From NCBI GenBank assembly GCA_017546585.1, contig JAFYWC010000116.1, forward strand, positions 1 to 59,615: a stretch of 59,615 bases of DNA, given 5' to 3'. Source of the DNA: Bacteroidales bacterium. Lineage in GTDB: Bacteria; Bacteroidota; Bacteroidia; Bacteroidales; UBA932. The number at the start of each line of letters is the position of its first letter. The stretch's first letter is position 1. Below the pieces are notes generated by a model, which was not told where the DNA came from, did no database searches, and saw only the letters and a program-made list of their open reading frames with translations. The position numbers and the translations under genes were made by a program. Below are positions 10,701-18,184 of the stretch, piece by piece.

Positions 10701-10747
10701 GCGGTCATTGCTGCAAGCAATGCGATGAATCTGAGATAATGTTTCAT
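7691..10747 (-). CDS. Multidomain lipoprotein: BACON-like, leucine-rich repeats, M64 metallopeptidase
   Basis: A 1018-residue predicted cell-surface lipoprotein. The signal ends in AASC (Cys21). About residues 30-240 form an Ig/beta-sandwich region seen in Bacteroidales lipoproteins. About 255-350 resemble a BACON domain (GGNLIFSFIYNKDFTVEVEGNPDWVHI). Residues about 360-560 hold leucine-rich repeats (LSRNNLKGSLPKSIGDLSEV, LYENQFTGAIPASY). A Pro-Asn-Asp repeat linker follows near 715. The C-terminal 280 residues are an M64 (IgA peptidase-like) domain with the zinc motif HEAGGHGFAKLADEY (about residue 881). M64 founding members cleave IgA, but the substrate here is unknown. The start codon overlaps the stop of the S41 protease gene by one base. 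Confidence 0.87.
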   Translation of the reverse strand: MKHYLRFIALLAAMTAVAASCQREPEFGVVAKSSFAVSFAEGSIVDELGLPVNGSVAVSGAETPLKLKNGKATGKVMQSEEYYAVYPASALEYFTPDGQSKVVLNLPSVQTAVKGSIPDGTALSVASASSNDMRLEFDGVLSYLKFTVTPDAGKITAVSIISQDGARISGEFYVDCNDPEKEVFPLTNSASNVVLRPKGEYFEPGDYYIAVLPTVFEEGFIVVLENEAKRFHMFSRSASSVRKPLIYDLGSFGYLEYPYDGFGSYSTYVSVGQTGGNLIFSFIYNKDFTVEVEGNPDWVHIVRTKDASNRKFYISVDPNYGKMRWAYVVVETLDGTARLVYSICQHFDPESQDVDKVRQALIDLYESTDGDNWKNNENWCSDKPLSEWYGIYTYEELDYADGGDKVYAVALSRNNLKGSLPKSIGDLSEVQSVALYGNPISGTLPSEIFRLNQVELNGCQFDSIEVPESAEDILSSLIDLSYNKISGELPEVFAYAKNLRSLRLYENQFTGAIPASYTNLMSQSKSMFLHYNRLSGRIPDEVCDNPFFEVYMKYILPQNGDGFDLTGSRIDAPNMAYIYEEGTQTQIYTKGIYQSNSYTLLYRCNDDEPDPEIVRWYENYKDDGLGVLAYYTQKPYNFRHLELDWPCVYTLVSANQSVSDFVNSNVALVSPDGYYVVNPVTGTEEEVLAVLENAFGELEPLPEPQPDPNPDPNPDPNPDPAYPDVIDGEVTVLQTATEGNGIDIVLLGDSYDAQSISDGTYAKVMNEAADHFFEIEPFSTYRHLFNVYMVNVVSKDGSALGVAYGEGTSISGNDEKCFSYALKALSSDRLREALVVTVLNSDQFGGSTYMYASGSGDWGCGKAVSYIPKVTLKMDFRGLVQHEAGGHGFAKLADEYVGQKGSSVTAEVKNNIARFESYGWYRNVDFTDEPSSVKWAHILSDERYAPEPEGIYEGALDCASGVWRPTAESVMKDNQGTFNAPSREAIWYRIHKLAYGYDWQCTFDSFADYDKKNRLPIE
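8590..8634 (-). repeat. Short in-frame tandem repeat coding a Pro-Asn-Asp linker
   Basis: Three near-perfect copies of a 12-base unit (on the plus strand ggatttgggtcc) lie inside the M64 gene. They code PDPNPDPNPDP, a flexible linker between the repeat region and the peptidase domain. Length variation between strains is likely. Confidence 0.7.
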
Positions 10748-12360
10748 TATTCCACAACACTTGGATTCTTCAATGCCATCTGAATCGTTTCATCCACAGG
10801 CAGATAGAAGCGGTAGAATGCCTCTTGATCAAGTTTCGAATAACGTCCTACAAGGGCGTTGATCTGAGGCATCATATATTCCGCAGACGCCTTCCATTCG
10901 TTGCCTGACGGTCTGATACCGTCTACTCTCGAGGCATAGTCAAGGAACTGCTGCTCGAGATCTATGCTCCTGAGATACTCCTCAAGTTTCGAGAAGTCAT
11001 CGATCTTGGCAAGATGTGCCCTGTATTTGTCGAACATCGCTGAAGCGAAGCGCAACGGAGTCGACTTTCGGGTACACTTTATATAGAAATCTGTGGCCTT
11101 TGTAGTATCGATTGGAACGAAGACGTCAGGAATGATACCACCACCGCCGTACACGCGACGTCCCTTCATTGTATAGAAGAGTGCTGTCGAATCCACCTTC
11201 ATACTGTCAGCGGAAACCATCTCTCCGTGTGCATACCTCTCGAGGATGTCGTACTCGTAATCCTTGTCGTAAGGCTTCTGGATACATCTTCCCGAAGGTG
11301 TGTAGAAACGCGACACTGTGAGGCGGATTCCAGAGCCGTCTGTGAAGTTGATCGGTTCCTGGACAAGACCTTTTCCAAAGGATCTTCTGCCGACGATGAC
11401 TCCCCTGTCATTGTCCTGGATGGCACCTGAGAAGATCTCGCTGGACGAAGCTGTTCCCTCGTCGATGAGGACAGAGATCTCCACATCCTTCAGTTTGCCT
11501 CTACCGTCAGCATCAAAGGACTGACGAGGCCTGCGAAGTCCTTCCATATAGACGATCTCATCACCTTTCTGAAGGAACTCGTTGGAAAGCAGAAGCGACT
11601 GGTCGAAATATCCTCCGGTATTGTCCCTGAGGTCGAAGATCAGTCGTGTCATACCAAGAGCAAGAAGTTTGTCAGTAGCCTCGGTGAACTCCTTGTATGT
11701 AGTTCGGGTGAACTTTGACAGTTTGATATATCCTGTGTGGTCATCGATCATAAATGCCGCATCGATGCAGTGCACAGGGATCTTGTCTCGTGTGATTTCA
11801 AAAGGAATGAGGTTTCCGTCACGGTTTACAGTGATCTTCACCTTCGTACCGGCCGGACCTTTCATCAGGCGGATCATACTGTCCTGAGGGGTCTTCATAC
11901 CTGCGATGACCTTCTCACCCACCTTGATGATTCTGTCTCCCTGGCTGAGTCCTGCCTTCTCCGAAGGACCGCCCGGAATGACACCAAGCACTATGGCTGT
12001 GTCGTTAGGGACATTGAATGTGATTCCGATGCCCTCGAAGTTGCCGGAGAGTTCAGTCTCCGACTCGGTAAGTTCCACAGGTGGAAGATATACCGAATGA
12101 GGATCGAGCTTTGCGAGGGCAGCGACGACAGCCGCGTCGGTCATACCCTTCATATCGATCGTATCGACATAGTTTTTCTGAACCTCCTGAAGAATGAGGT
12201 TCAGCTTGCGCCAACGGTTGTAGTCGCCGTCGAAGCTGCGTCTTTCATAGACCTTACCCGAAAGTAAGGTAATAAGCACTCCCAGAACGACGCCCAGGAG
12301 TGCTATAAGGATACTGTTACTATAACGCTTCATAAAGTCAGTCAACCTGTTCCACTTCAA
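10747..12360 (-). CDS. C-terminal processing peptidase, S41 family
   Basis: A protein of up to 537 residues. It has an N-terminal signal anchor (SNSILIALLGVVLGVLITLL), a PDZ domain (about 95-180: NFEGIGITFN, GPSEKAGLSQGDRIIKVGE), and an S41 catalytic domain. The catalytic Ser is in GTASSSEIFSGAIQDN, and the Lys dyad partner is in GRRSFGKGLVQ. Such proteases trim the C-termini of periplasmic or secreted proteins. The longest frame (start 12360) overlaps the dCMP deaminase gene by 23 bases. The ATG at 12333, 5 bases past that gene's stop, would place the anchor closer to the N-terminus and is equally plausible. The stop overlaps the ATG of the M64 gene. Confidence 0.92.
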   Translation of the reverse strand: MKWNRLTDFMKRYSNSILIALLGVVLGVLITLLSGKVYERRSFDGDYNRWRKLNLILQEVQKNYVDTIDMKGMTDAAVVAALAKLDPHSVYLPPVELTESETELSGNFEGIGITFNVPNDTAIVLGVIPGGPSEKAGLSQGDRIIKVGEKVIAGMKTPQDSMIRLMKGPAGTKVKITVNRDGNLIPFEITRDKIPVHCIDAAFMIDDHTGYIKLSKFTRTTYKEFTEATDKLLALGMTRLIFDLRDNTGGYFDQSLLLSNEFLQKGDEIVYMEGLRRPRQSFDADGRGKLKDVEISVLIDEGTASSSEIFSGAIQDNDRGVIVGRRSFGKGLVQEPINFTDGSGIRLTVSRFYTPSGRCIQKPYDKDYEYDILERYAHGEMVSADSMKVDSTALFYTMKGRRVYGGGGIIPDVFVPIDTTKATDFYIKCTRKSTPLRFASAMFDKYRAHLAKIDDFSKLEEYLRSIDLEQQFLDYASRVDGIRPSGNEWKASAEYMMPQINALVGRYSKLDQEAFYRFYLPVDETIQMALKNPSVVE

Positions 12361-12742
12361 TGCCAGCCCTTCTCAAAAGGTCGATTCCGTCTGTCAGGCG
12401 ATAAGAGTCTCTATATACAACCCTTTTGATTCCGGCCTGGATGATGAGCTTTGCACATTCCATACAAGGTGATGCTGTAACATAGAGCGTAGCATCCTTG
12501 CTGCTGTTGCCGGACTGCGCCACCTTTGAGATGGCATTTGCCTCTGCGTGAAGCACATATGGCTTTGTCACCCCGTTTTCGTCTTCGCAAATGTTCTCGA
12601 ATCCTGAAGGCGTGCCGTTATATCCGTCGGATATGATCATCCTGTCCTTGACAAGCAGGGCCCCCACCTGACGGCGCTTACAATACGAATTCTGCGCCCA
12701 TACACCTGCCATTGCGATGTAACTCTGGTCAAATTTCTCCAT
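12338..12742 (-). CDS. comEB: dCMP deaminase (ComEB-like cytidine/deoxycytidylate deaminase)
   Basis: A 134-residue zinc deaminase. The motifs are HAEANAIS (His zinc ligand and catalytic Glu) and ASPCMECAKLIIQAGIKRVVY (PCxxC zinc ligands). The N-terminus (VGALLVKDRMIISDGYNGTPSG) matches deoxycytidylate deaminases rather than tRNA or cytidine deaminases. It would convert dCMP to dUMP for thymidylate synthesis. It lies in a compact minus-strand operon, ending inside the S41 gene frame and starting one base after the acyl-CoA synthetase stop. The gene symbol is by homology to the Bacillus com locus; no competence role is implied. Confidence 0.9.
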   Translation of the reverse strand: MEKFDQSYIAMAGVWAQNSYCKRRQVGALLVKDRMIISDGYNGTPSGFENICEDENGVTKPYVLHAEANAISKVAQSGNSSKDATLYVTASPCMECAKLIIQAGIKRVVYRDSYRLTDGIDLLRRAGIEVEQVD

Positions 12743-12743
12743 A

Positions 12744-14399
12744 TTATCTCTGGTAAAGATATCTCTTGATGCTCTTCTTTGGAGTTCTTTCGAAATCCTC
12801 GGACATCACCTCGATCTTCTTAAGACGTGCGTAGTTAGGAAGGATAGTGTTGAGTTCTGGGAGAGTTCCTTCGATGAACTTCACAAATGCCTCCTGATCC
12901 ATTCCCTCTTTTGCACCCTGTGGGAAGTCAGGGTAGATGAGAGCAGTAAGTCCGCCATCGTCCTCCACTACGAGAGAATCCACGATGTATGGCTGGCTGT
13001 TGATAACTGTCTCCACCTCTTCAGGATAGATGTTCTGACCGCTTGGACCGAGGATCATACACTTTGTACGTCCCTTGATGAAGAGGCATCCGTCCTCGTC
13101 GAGGATACCCATATCGCCGGTTCGGAACCATCCGTCCTCAGTGAACACCTCTGCTGTAGCCTCCTCGTTCTTATAGTATCCGAGGAACACGTTGTCACCC
13201 TTCACCTGGATTTCGCCAGGGATGTTCACAGGGTCTGCAGAATTGATTCTAACCTGCATATTAGGAGCAGCCTTTCCGCAAGAATAGAGTTTCTCCACTT
13301 TCCAGTCATCGTATGTGATGATAGGAGCACACTCGGTCATACCGTAACCTACAGTGAACGGGAATCCCATCTTCTTGAAGAATGCCTCAACCTCTTTGTT
13401 GAATGCCGCACCTCCTACGATCACCTCATAGAACTCACCGCCGAATGCGTTCACAAGTTCGGTGTTGATCTTGTTCATAATGATCTGGTCAAGTCCAGGC
13501 ACCTTCATAGCGAACTTGATTCCAGCCTTCTCAAGGACAGGCTTAACCTTGCTCTTGTAGATCTTCTCGATTACGAGAGGCACTGCGATGACAACGCTAG
13601 GCTTCACCTCAGAAAGAGCCTTCATAATCACCTTCGGACTCGGGAGACGTGAAAGGAAGTGTACGTGGCAACCTACAGAAAGTTCATAGAGCACCTCGAA
13701 CATAAGGCCATACATATGCGCACAAGGGAGCATTGAAACGACCTTTGATGTCTGATTAAGCTGAGGAAGCACAACTCTTCCGAACTCGATGTTCGACAGG
13801 ATTGCACGGTAAGGGATCATAACACCCTTTGAGAATCCTGAAGTTCCTGATGTATAGTTGATCACGGCAAGTTCATCGGCAGAATCCTCATAGTAATTGA
13901 TCATATGCGGCTCGAATGCCTCAGGATACTTCTTTCCGAAAAGCTCGTTGAGGTGCACCTTGGCCTCGTAGATCTTCTCATCCGCAGCATAGAGGATCTT
14001 GAAGTTGTTCACCTGGATGATCGCCTGAATGTCAGGCATTTCTGTCTCAGTAAGACCTTCCCAGATAACCTCGTCCACGAAGAGGATCTTTGCCTCGGAG
14101 TGGTTCACGAGATGGTGGATGTTAGCCGACTTGAACTCGTGGAGAAGAGGAACCGGTACGGCTCCGTATGTCATAGTCGCAAGGAATGCGACAGCCCAGT
14201 TAGCCTGGTTTCTTGAACAGATGGCTACCTTGTCTCTTTTTTGAAGACCACACTCCTCGAACATAATATGGAGTTTCTCCATACGTCTTGCGAGATCGCG
14301 GAAATGAAGAGTTTCGCCCTGGTAGTTTGAAATCGCAGGACGGACCCAGTTCTTTTTGAACGACTCTTCAAAAATCTTGTTAACTGATGTAAATTCCAT
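12744..14399 (-). CDS. AMP-forming acyl-CoA synthetase (long-chain fatty acid-CoA ligase-like)
   Basis: A 551-residue member of the ANL superfamily that activates a carboxylic acid, probably a fatty acid, to acyl-AMP and then acyl-CoA. Visible core motifs are the P-loop-like INYTSGTSGFSKGVM, GYGMTECAPIITYDDW, GWFRTGDMGILDEDGCLFIKGRTK, and the C-terminal lysine region RTPKKSIKRYLY. The start at 14399 (MEFTSVNKIFEESFKKN) is preferred because the longer frame to 14465 runs into the upstream gene. Neighbours give no clear pathway: it sits between an anchored unknown protein and dCMP deaminase. The chain-length specificity cannot be read from sequence. Confidence 0.9.
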   Translation of the reverse strand: MEFTSVNKIFEESFKKNWVRPAISNYQGETLHFRDLARRMEKLHIMFEECGLQKRDKVAICSRNQANWAVAFLATMTYGAVPVPLLHEFKSANIHHLVNHSEAKILFVDEVIWEGLTETEMPDIQAIIQVNNFKILYAADEKIYEAKVHLNELFGKKYPEAFEPHMINYYEDSADELAVINYTSGTSGFSKGVMIPYRAILSNIEFGRVVLPQLNQTSKVVSMLPCAHMYGLMFEVLYELSVGCHVHFLSRLPSPKVIMKALSEVKPSVVIAVPLVIEKIYKSKVKPVLEKAGIKFAMKVPGLDQIIMNKINTELVNAFGGEFYEVIVGGAAFNKEVEAFFKKMGFPFTVGYGMTECAPIITYDDWKVEKLYSCGKAAPNMQVRINSADPVNIPGEIQVKGDNVFLGYYKNEEATAEVFTEDGWFRTGDMGILDEDGCLFIKGRTKCMILGPSGQNIYPEEVETVINSQPYIVDSLVVEDDGGLTALIYPDFPQGAKEGMDQEAFVKFIEGTLPELNTILPNYARLKKIEVMSEDFERTPKKSIKRYLYQR

Positions 14400-14425
14400 A
14401 ATATTCAAATAAAGTACACTATTTT

Positions 14426-16678
14426 CTATTTCAATGTCACTGTACGCAATCTTCCGTCGTAGCATTCAACCTCTACAGACGATGCGTCCTTGACTTCGAC
14501 TCTGCTGTTCGGCAGAATCATATCCTGTCCCTTGAACGAAGTGACAGGCGCACCTCCCTCAAACGGGAATATGAGCGTCTGGATCGAAGTCCTTACGACC
14601 CAGAATGTCTTTCCACCTACATCAATTCTCTCAGGGAGAGCCTTGATTGTTTCGTTTGCCGTAATGCCCTTCCAGATAGAAGGCTTCTGGCCTTTGAGAT
14701 TGTACATCTCGATTGTGTTGTCCTTATGAAGGACCATAATGTTGTACGCCTTGGTTCCACGGAAGTCATAGACATCCGGACCGAGCTTTATACTCTTGCC
14801 GAGATCCACAGGGAAGCCGGTCACAAAACGTCCGAGCCTGTCGATCAGGTAGATGCTGCTTTCCGCTCCGAAGATGATCTGAAGCTTGCCGTTTGCGTAA
14901 TAATCCACATTATGCGCAGTACCGCAGAGAGGCTTGCCGAACGGAACTCCCCAGAGTCCCTTTCCTTCTTCCTCCTTCAGGCAGATCGCTCCGCTCGAAT
15001 TCTGGTAGAACAGATTCATCTTGCCGGTACCGGAATTCTTCACACGGAACGGTCCTTCAGGTACCGCAACAACCGTATCTCTGTCGTGCTCCGGAGCCTT
15101 GGTCTTCTGAAGCGCAAGCGAATGGATGTCGATGTCAGTCATCAGTCTGTCCTTATGTCTGTATACCGACATCACTGCAGGACAGAACTCCGCATCTGAT
15201 GCAGCCACGCAAGCGGCCTTGTAGATTTCAGGAGAAAGCAGTTTCGAGAGCATTGCATCCGCCTTCTTCACATTGAGATAGGCGGTAAACGATGATTGTC
15301 TGGCTGCGATAAGGTCCTGCCTGCCGGCATCAGCCATATATTCCTTGAGGGAATATTCTGTCGCTCTGCCGTCGGCAAACTCTTCTACCGCTTTCTGGCT
15401 GCCGGTAATCAACCAACCGTCCACATATACAAAACAGGATTCATCCTTCAGGGCAAAGCGCTTTCCGAAGACGGAAGCGGCATATGACGGGAAGGCAAAT
15501 TTCTGAACTTCCGGAGTGTATCCATCAAAAGAAACGACTCCGGTACCGCGGAAGATCACGGTATCTTTCTTGCTGATTTTCAAAAGGTTCACTACTGACA
15601 GATCGGTCGCGTCGCCGTAAACGGCCTGAGCGACCTCAGTCACTCCAAGACGCTTTACGAAGTCAGCCGGAGCCACCTTGTTCTGCTTCTTGAGTTCGTT
15701 CTGTCTGAAACGGAAATCCGAAAGCATCTGCTTCGAGTCAAGATACGCCTCATACGCAGAGGTATATGACTCGATGTCCTTCATCGGAAGAGAAATGGCG
15801 AAAAGAGTATACGCCGGGAGAATTTCCGACATTACAGAAGACGCGACCGGAGCCGCATCAAGAACGGACATAAACTCTGCAGCATCCTTATCTGTGATCT
15901 GGACGCCGGAGAATGACACCGGAGCTGACTTGCCGAACGACATCGCTGTCCATCTGCCCATACTTCCGAGGAAGCCGGCGAACTCCGAATATCTTTGAGA
16001 AGACTTGTTGCCGAACCTCTCGTTGAAATACTTCCTTCCGAACATAGAAGAGAAGAGAGGCTTGGCGTGGGCATACGATACGAAAAGTACATCATTTCCC
16101 TGCGCACTGCGTGCCGCATCCGCAAATCCGGACACATCCATCACGGACAGAGACTGCTCAAGGTGTCTTTTCGAGGCCTTGACCAGAGTTTCGGTCTCGG
16201 CCATAAGAATGATGGAACGGTCAGCGACCTCTCTGTCGCATCCTGTGGACGAGCAGTCCACATAAGCGACCTGAAGGCCTTGCGCGCGGCCGAAGTCCAT
16301 AAGGACGGAGGCCTCAGCTGAAGGTTCCGGGGAAGCGGACCCCGCATCAAAGACGTAGAGCGGGGTCAGTCTGCCCGAATAGTGAAGTGAGAACGCCATC
16401 TGCGTTCCCGCAAGTGTCCCGAGTTTTCCGTCTGCCACCTGTTTCGACAGGGCTGCCGGGAAAGAGAATCCGGCAAATGCGCGCGACGAGATATCGCTCA
16501 CATCTGAGAGGCAGCATACAGCCACGGCATCCGCTGGAATGGCTGGCATCAGAAGATAACGCCCTTCTTCAGGAGCGTCATCCGCTGTGTCCTTGTAAAG
16601 CGCAAACACGGCGGCAGCGATGGCTGCAGTCATTATTGCCAGGGCGGCAAGACAGAGTATGAGGGACTTCCTGCTCAT
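14426..16678 (-). CDS. Large N-terminally anchored protein of unknown function
   Basis: 750 residues; I do not recognise a named family with confidence. One transmembrane segment (LILCLAALAIMTAAIAAAVFALY, about residues 6-28) anchors a long extracytoplasmic part. The middle region has alternating hydrophobic/charged strands typical of large beta-rich substrate-binding or DUF3352-like proteins. The C-terminal 200 residues include repeated short strands (LFYQNSSGAICL, YYANGKLQIIFGAESSIYLIDRLGRFV, YNIMVLHKDNTIEMYNLKGQ) that look like beta-propeller blades. Its ATG overlaps the ridA stop by one base, and the acyl-CoA synthetase starts 26 bases after its own stop, so it is a true operon member. 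Sequence alone gives no function. Confidence 0.8.
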   Translation of the reverse strand: MSRKSLILCLAALAIMTAAIAAAVFALYKDTADDAPEEGRYLLMPAIPADAVAVCCLSDVSDISSRAFAGFSFPAALSKQVADGKLGTLAGTQMAFSLHYSGRLTPLYVFDAGSASPEPSAEASVLMDFGRAQGLQVAYVDCSSTGCDREVADRSIILMAETETLVKASKRHLEQSLSVMDVSGFADAARSAQGNDVLFVSYAHAKPLFSSMFGRKYFNERFGNKSSQRYSEFAGFLGSMGRWTAMSFGKSAPVSFSGVQITDKDAAEFMSVLDAAPVASSVMSEILPAYTLFAISLPMKDIESYTSAYEAYLDSKQMLSDFRFRQNELKKQNKVAPADFVKRLGVTEVAQAVYGDATDLSVVNLLKISKKDTVIFRGTGVVSFDGYTPEVQKFAFPSYAASVFGKRFALKDESCFVYVDGWLITGSQKAVEEFADGRATEYSLKEYMADAGRQDLIAARQSSFTAYLNVKKADAMLSKLLSPEIYKAACVAASDAEFCPAVMSVYRHKDRLMTDIDIHSLALQKTKAPEHDRDTVVAVPEGPFRVKNSGTGKMNLFYQNSSGAICLKEEEGKGLWGVPFGKPLCGTAHNVDYYANGKLQIIFGAESSIYLIDRLGRFVTGFPVDLGKSIKLGPDVYDFRGTKAYNIMVLHKDNTIEMYNLKGQKPSIWKGITANETIKALPERIDVGGKTFWVVRTSIQTLIFPFEGGAPVTSFKGQDMILPNSRVEVKDASSVEVECYDGRLRTVTLK

Positions 16679-17052
16679 TATTTTACTGCGATAGCTTCGA
16701 TCTCAACCTTTACACCAAGAGGAAGAGCAGCGGCCTGGTAGCACGCTCTTGCTGGCTTGTCACCAGTGAAATACTCAGCGTAAACCTCGTTAACTGCCTT
16801 GAAATCAGCGATATCAGCGAGAAGCACAGTTGTCTTTACCACGTTGTCGTAAGTCATACCTGCCTCCTTGAGGATGGCGCCGATGTTCTTGAGTGACTGA
16901 TGAGCAGCAGCAACGATGTCCTCCTGAACCTTTCCGTCAGCAGGATTCACAGGAATCTGACCTGAAATGTAAAGAGTTCCATTCACTTCAATGGCCTGTG
17001 AATATGGGCCCACCGCCTTCGGTGCATCTGGAGTAGCAATTACCTTTTTCAT
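16678..17052 (-). CDS. ridA: RidA family reactive enamine/imine deaminase
   Basis: A 124-residue member of the YjgF/YER057c/UK114 family. RidA hydrolyses reactive 2-aminoacrylate-type enamines released by PLP enzymes. Family features are the N-terminal PKAVGPYSQAIEVNGTLYISGQIPVNP, the key Arg in KPARACYQAAALPLGVKVEIEAIA, and the trimer-forming length. It is the first gene of the six-gene minus-strand operon and has a TATATTTG element 50 bases upstream. The coupling to the next gene (TAATG-type overlap) indicates one transcript. Confidence 0.95.
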   Translation of the reverse strand: MKKVIATPDAPKAVGPYSQAIEVNGTLYISGQIPVNPADGKVQEDIVAAAHQSLKNIGAILKEAGMTYDNVVKTTVLLADIADFKAVNEVYAEYFTGDKPARACYQAAALPLGVKVEIEAIAVK

Positions 17053-17102
17053 AACGTTATCAATAAGTTAAAGTGTTAATTTTCACACTATACATAAACA
17101 CG

Positions 17103-17110
17103 CAAATATA
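17103..17110 (-). promoter_or_regulatory. -7 element for the ridA operon
   Basis: TATATTTG on the minus strand, about 50 bases before the ridA ATG. A TTTG inside the 17130-17156 repeat lies about 23 bases upstream, a slightly long spacing. Confidence 0.45.
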
Positions 17111-17129
17111 ATCAATTATTCACATATAT

Positions 17130-17156
17130 AAAACAAAAAGAGCCAGGCTTTTGCCT
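17130..17156 (-). repeat. Second, partial copy of the tRNA-Arg terminator sequence
   Basis: 27 bases identical to 17266-17292, which form the distal arm of the tRNA-Arg terminator. In this copy the partner arm is degenerate, though a short GTAG following it is retained. It lies 110 bases beyond the working copy. Confidence 0.75.
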
Positions 17157-17177
17157 AGCTGCTCCGTAGACACGTAA

Positions 17178-17238
17178 GTCGCGGATGCGACCGGCCCGGG
17201 CAGGGCCGAAATACCCCTAATAGGGGTCGGCGAAGCCG
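17178..17238. other. Four consecutive perfect stem-loops
   Basis: Four perfect hairpins sit almost end to end: GTCGC/GCGAC (17178-17191), CGGCCC/GGGCCG (17192-17208), ACCCC/GGGGT (17213-17227) and CGGC/GCCG with a GAA loop (17228-17238). The segment is much richer in GC than its surroundings and contains no gene. It lies between the ridA promoter region and the tRNA-Arg terminator. It could be a small structured RNA or a palindromic repeat element; no function can be assigned. Confidence 0.6.
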
Positions 17239-17271
17239 GGGGTTAAGACACATTCTGCTCGGGGCAAAACA

Positions 17272-17301
17272 AAAAGAGCCAGGCTTTTGCCTGACTCTTT
17301 T
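17272..17301 (-). terminator. Terminator of tRNA-Arg
   Basis: Stem AAAAGAGNCAGGC/GCCTGNCTCTTTT with one mismatch and a four-base loop, followed on the minus strand by a T-rich run (TTTTTGTTTT). It begins a few bases after the tRNA 3' end. A 14-base inverted copy of the tRNA 3' end (17252-17265) lies just beyond it. Confidence 0.8.
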
Positions 17302-17303
17302 CG

Positions 17304-17375
17304 TAGCCCCGAGCAGAATCGAACTGCTATCTAAAGTTTAGGAAACTTCCATTCTATCCGTTGAACTACAGGGCC
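17304..17375 (-). tRNA. tRNA-Arg (anticodon CCT)
   Basis: A 72-base cloverleaf on the minus strand. The acceptor arm is GGCCCTG pairing with CGGGGCT (first pair G-U), the D arm GTTC/GAAT, and the anticodon stem GAAGT/ACTTT with loop TTCCTAA, giving anticodon CCT for AGG codons. The T arm is AGCAG/CTGCT with loop TTCGATT. No CCA is encoded. A terminator follows directly. Confidence 0.93.
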
Positions 17376-17424
17376 GAGTTAATCAGTTTTCCCAAAACTT
17401 TGGGAAACAGAAAAAAAAGCTGAA

Positions 17425-17607
17425 TTACTCAGCTTTCTTCTCAATGATCTGACGACCTCTGTAGTAGCCGCACTCAGGGCATACTCTGTGGTACATAATA
17501 GTTGCACCGCAGTTTGAACAAGTAGCGAGTGTAGGAACTACAGCTACATCGTGTGTTCTTCTCTTGTCACGTCTCTGCTTAGAGACTTTGTGTTTTGGAT
17601 GTGCCAT
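17425..17607 (-). CDS. rpmF: 50S ribosomal protein L32
   Basis: A 60-residue basic protein matching L32: MAHPKHKVSKQRRDKRRTH at the N-terminus, then a zinc-ribbon with two CxxC pairs (CSNCG and CPECGYYRGR). L32 is a component of the large ribosomal subunit. It follows the DUF177 gene, the widely conserved pairing in bacteria, with a 28-base gap. In many Bacteroidetes fabH comes next, but here tRNA-Arg follows. Confidence 0.97.
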   Translation of the reverse strand: MAHPKHKVSKQRRDKRRTHDVAVVPTLATCSNCGATIMYHRVCPECGYYRGRQIIEKKAE

Positions 17608-17635
17608 TTCTAAATATTTTTTTAATTATTAATAA

Positions 17636-18157
17636 TCATTTAAAGAGACTCTTCAACGCCGAGAAAGGATTTTCACCCTCATTCTCCTCTGAAATCTCGG
17701 TCACCTCAGCTCCATAATACTTCATTGTATCAGGATTGCATTCGCCATCTTCGTGAACCCTCTGCATCGGAAGCGACAGACACACATAATCATAGATTAT
17801 CTGTCTCATATCCAGTTCCGCGCTGTCTTCAGGAACAAAGAGAACCTCTCTTTCTCCCTCCTGCGGTTCATCTGATGACTCCTCGTTGCCGTACTTGACG
17901 CTGAGCATAATCTCAACATCCACCGGCAATTCGAGCTCGTCGAGGCACCTGTCACACTCCACTTTAACCTCTCCCCTCACATCGCAGTCCACTCCGATGT
18001 AGCGGCCCGACTTCTCGATTCTCACATCCGTATCCAGATGTGCATCAAGGATTTCCGAGTTTTCAAAACTGTCGAAGAACTCTTTGCCTGTCTGCCAGGA
18101 AAAGTGATTTTCTCCGGCAGTCAAACCATTTAAAGGTATGATAAATTTATCGTTCAT
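17636..18157 (-). CDS. DUF177 (YceD-like) protein
   Basis: A 173-residue DUF177 family protein. The start at 18157 (MNDKFIIPLNGLTAGENHF) is preferred to the open frame reaching 18196, because a TACCTTTG promoter element begins at 18185. The family core is visible as CDVRGEVKVECDRCLDELELPVDVE, with the CxRC pair, followed by an acidic C-terminus. The homologue YceD has been linked to 23S rRNA accumulation or ribosome assembly in other organisms; that role is inferred here from family and from its position before rpmF. Confidence 0.88.
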   Translation of the reverse strand: MNDKFIIPLNGLTAGENHFSWQTGKEFFDSFENSEILDAHLDTDVRIEKSGRYIGVDCDVRGEVKVECDRCLDELELPVDVEIMLSVKYGNEESSDEPQEGEREVLFVPEDSAELDMRQIIYDYVCLSLPMQRVHEDGECNPDTMKYYGAEVTEISEENEGENPFSALKSLFK

Positions 18158-18184
18158 ACTGACCCGTAAATAGATTTGAGCCCG

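Noticed and set aside
17304-17375. tRNA pseudogene because the first acceptor pair is G-U
   Set aside because: The rest of the cloverleaf is well formed, and the tRNA-Glu in the same window has the same G-U first pair.
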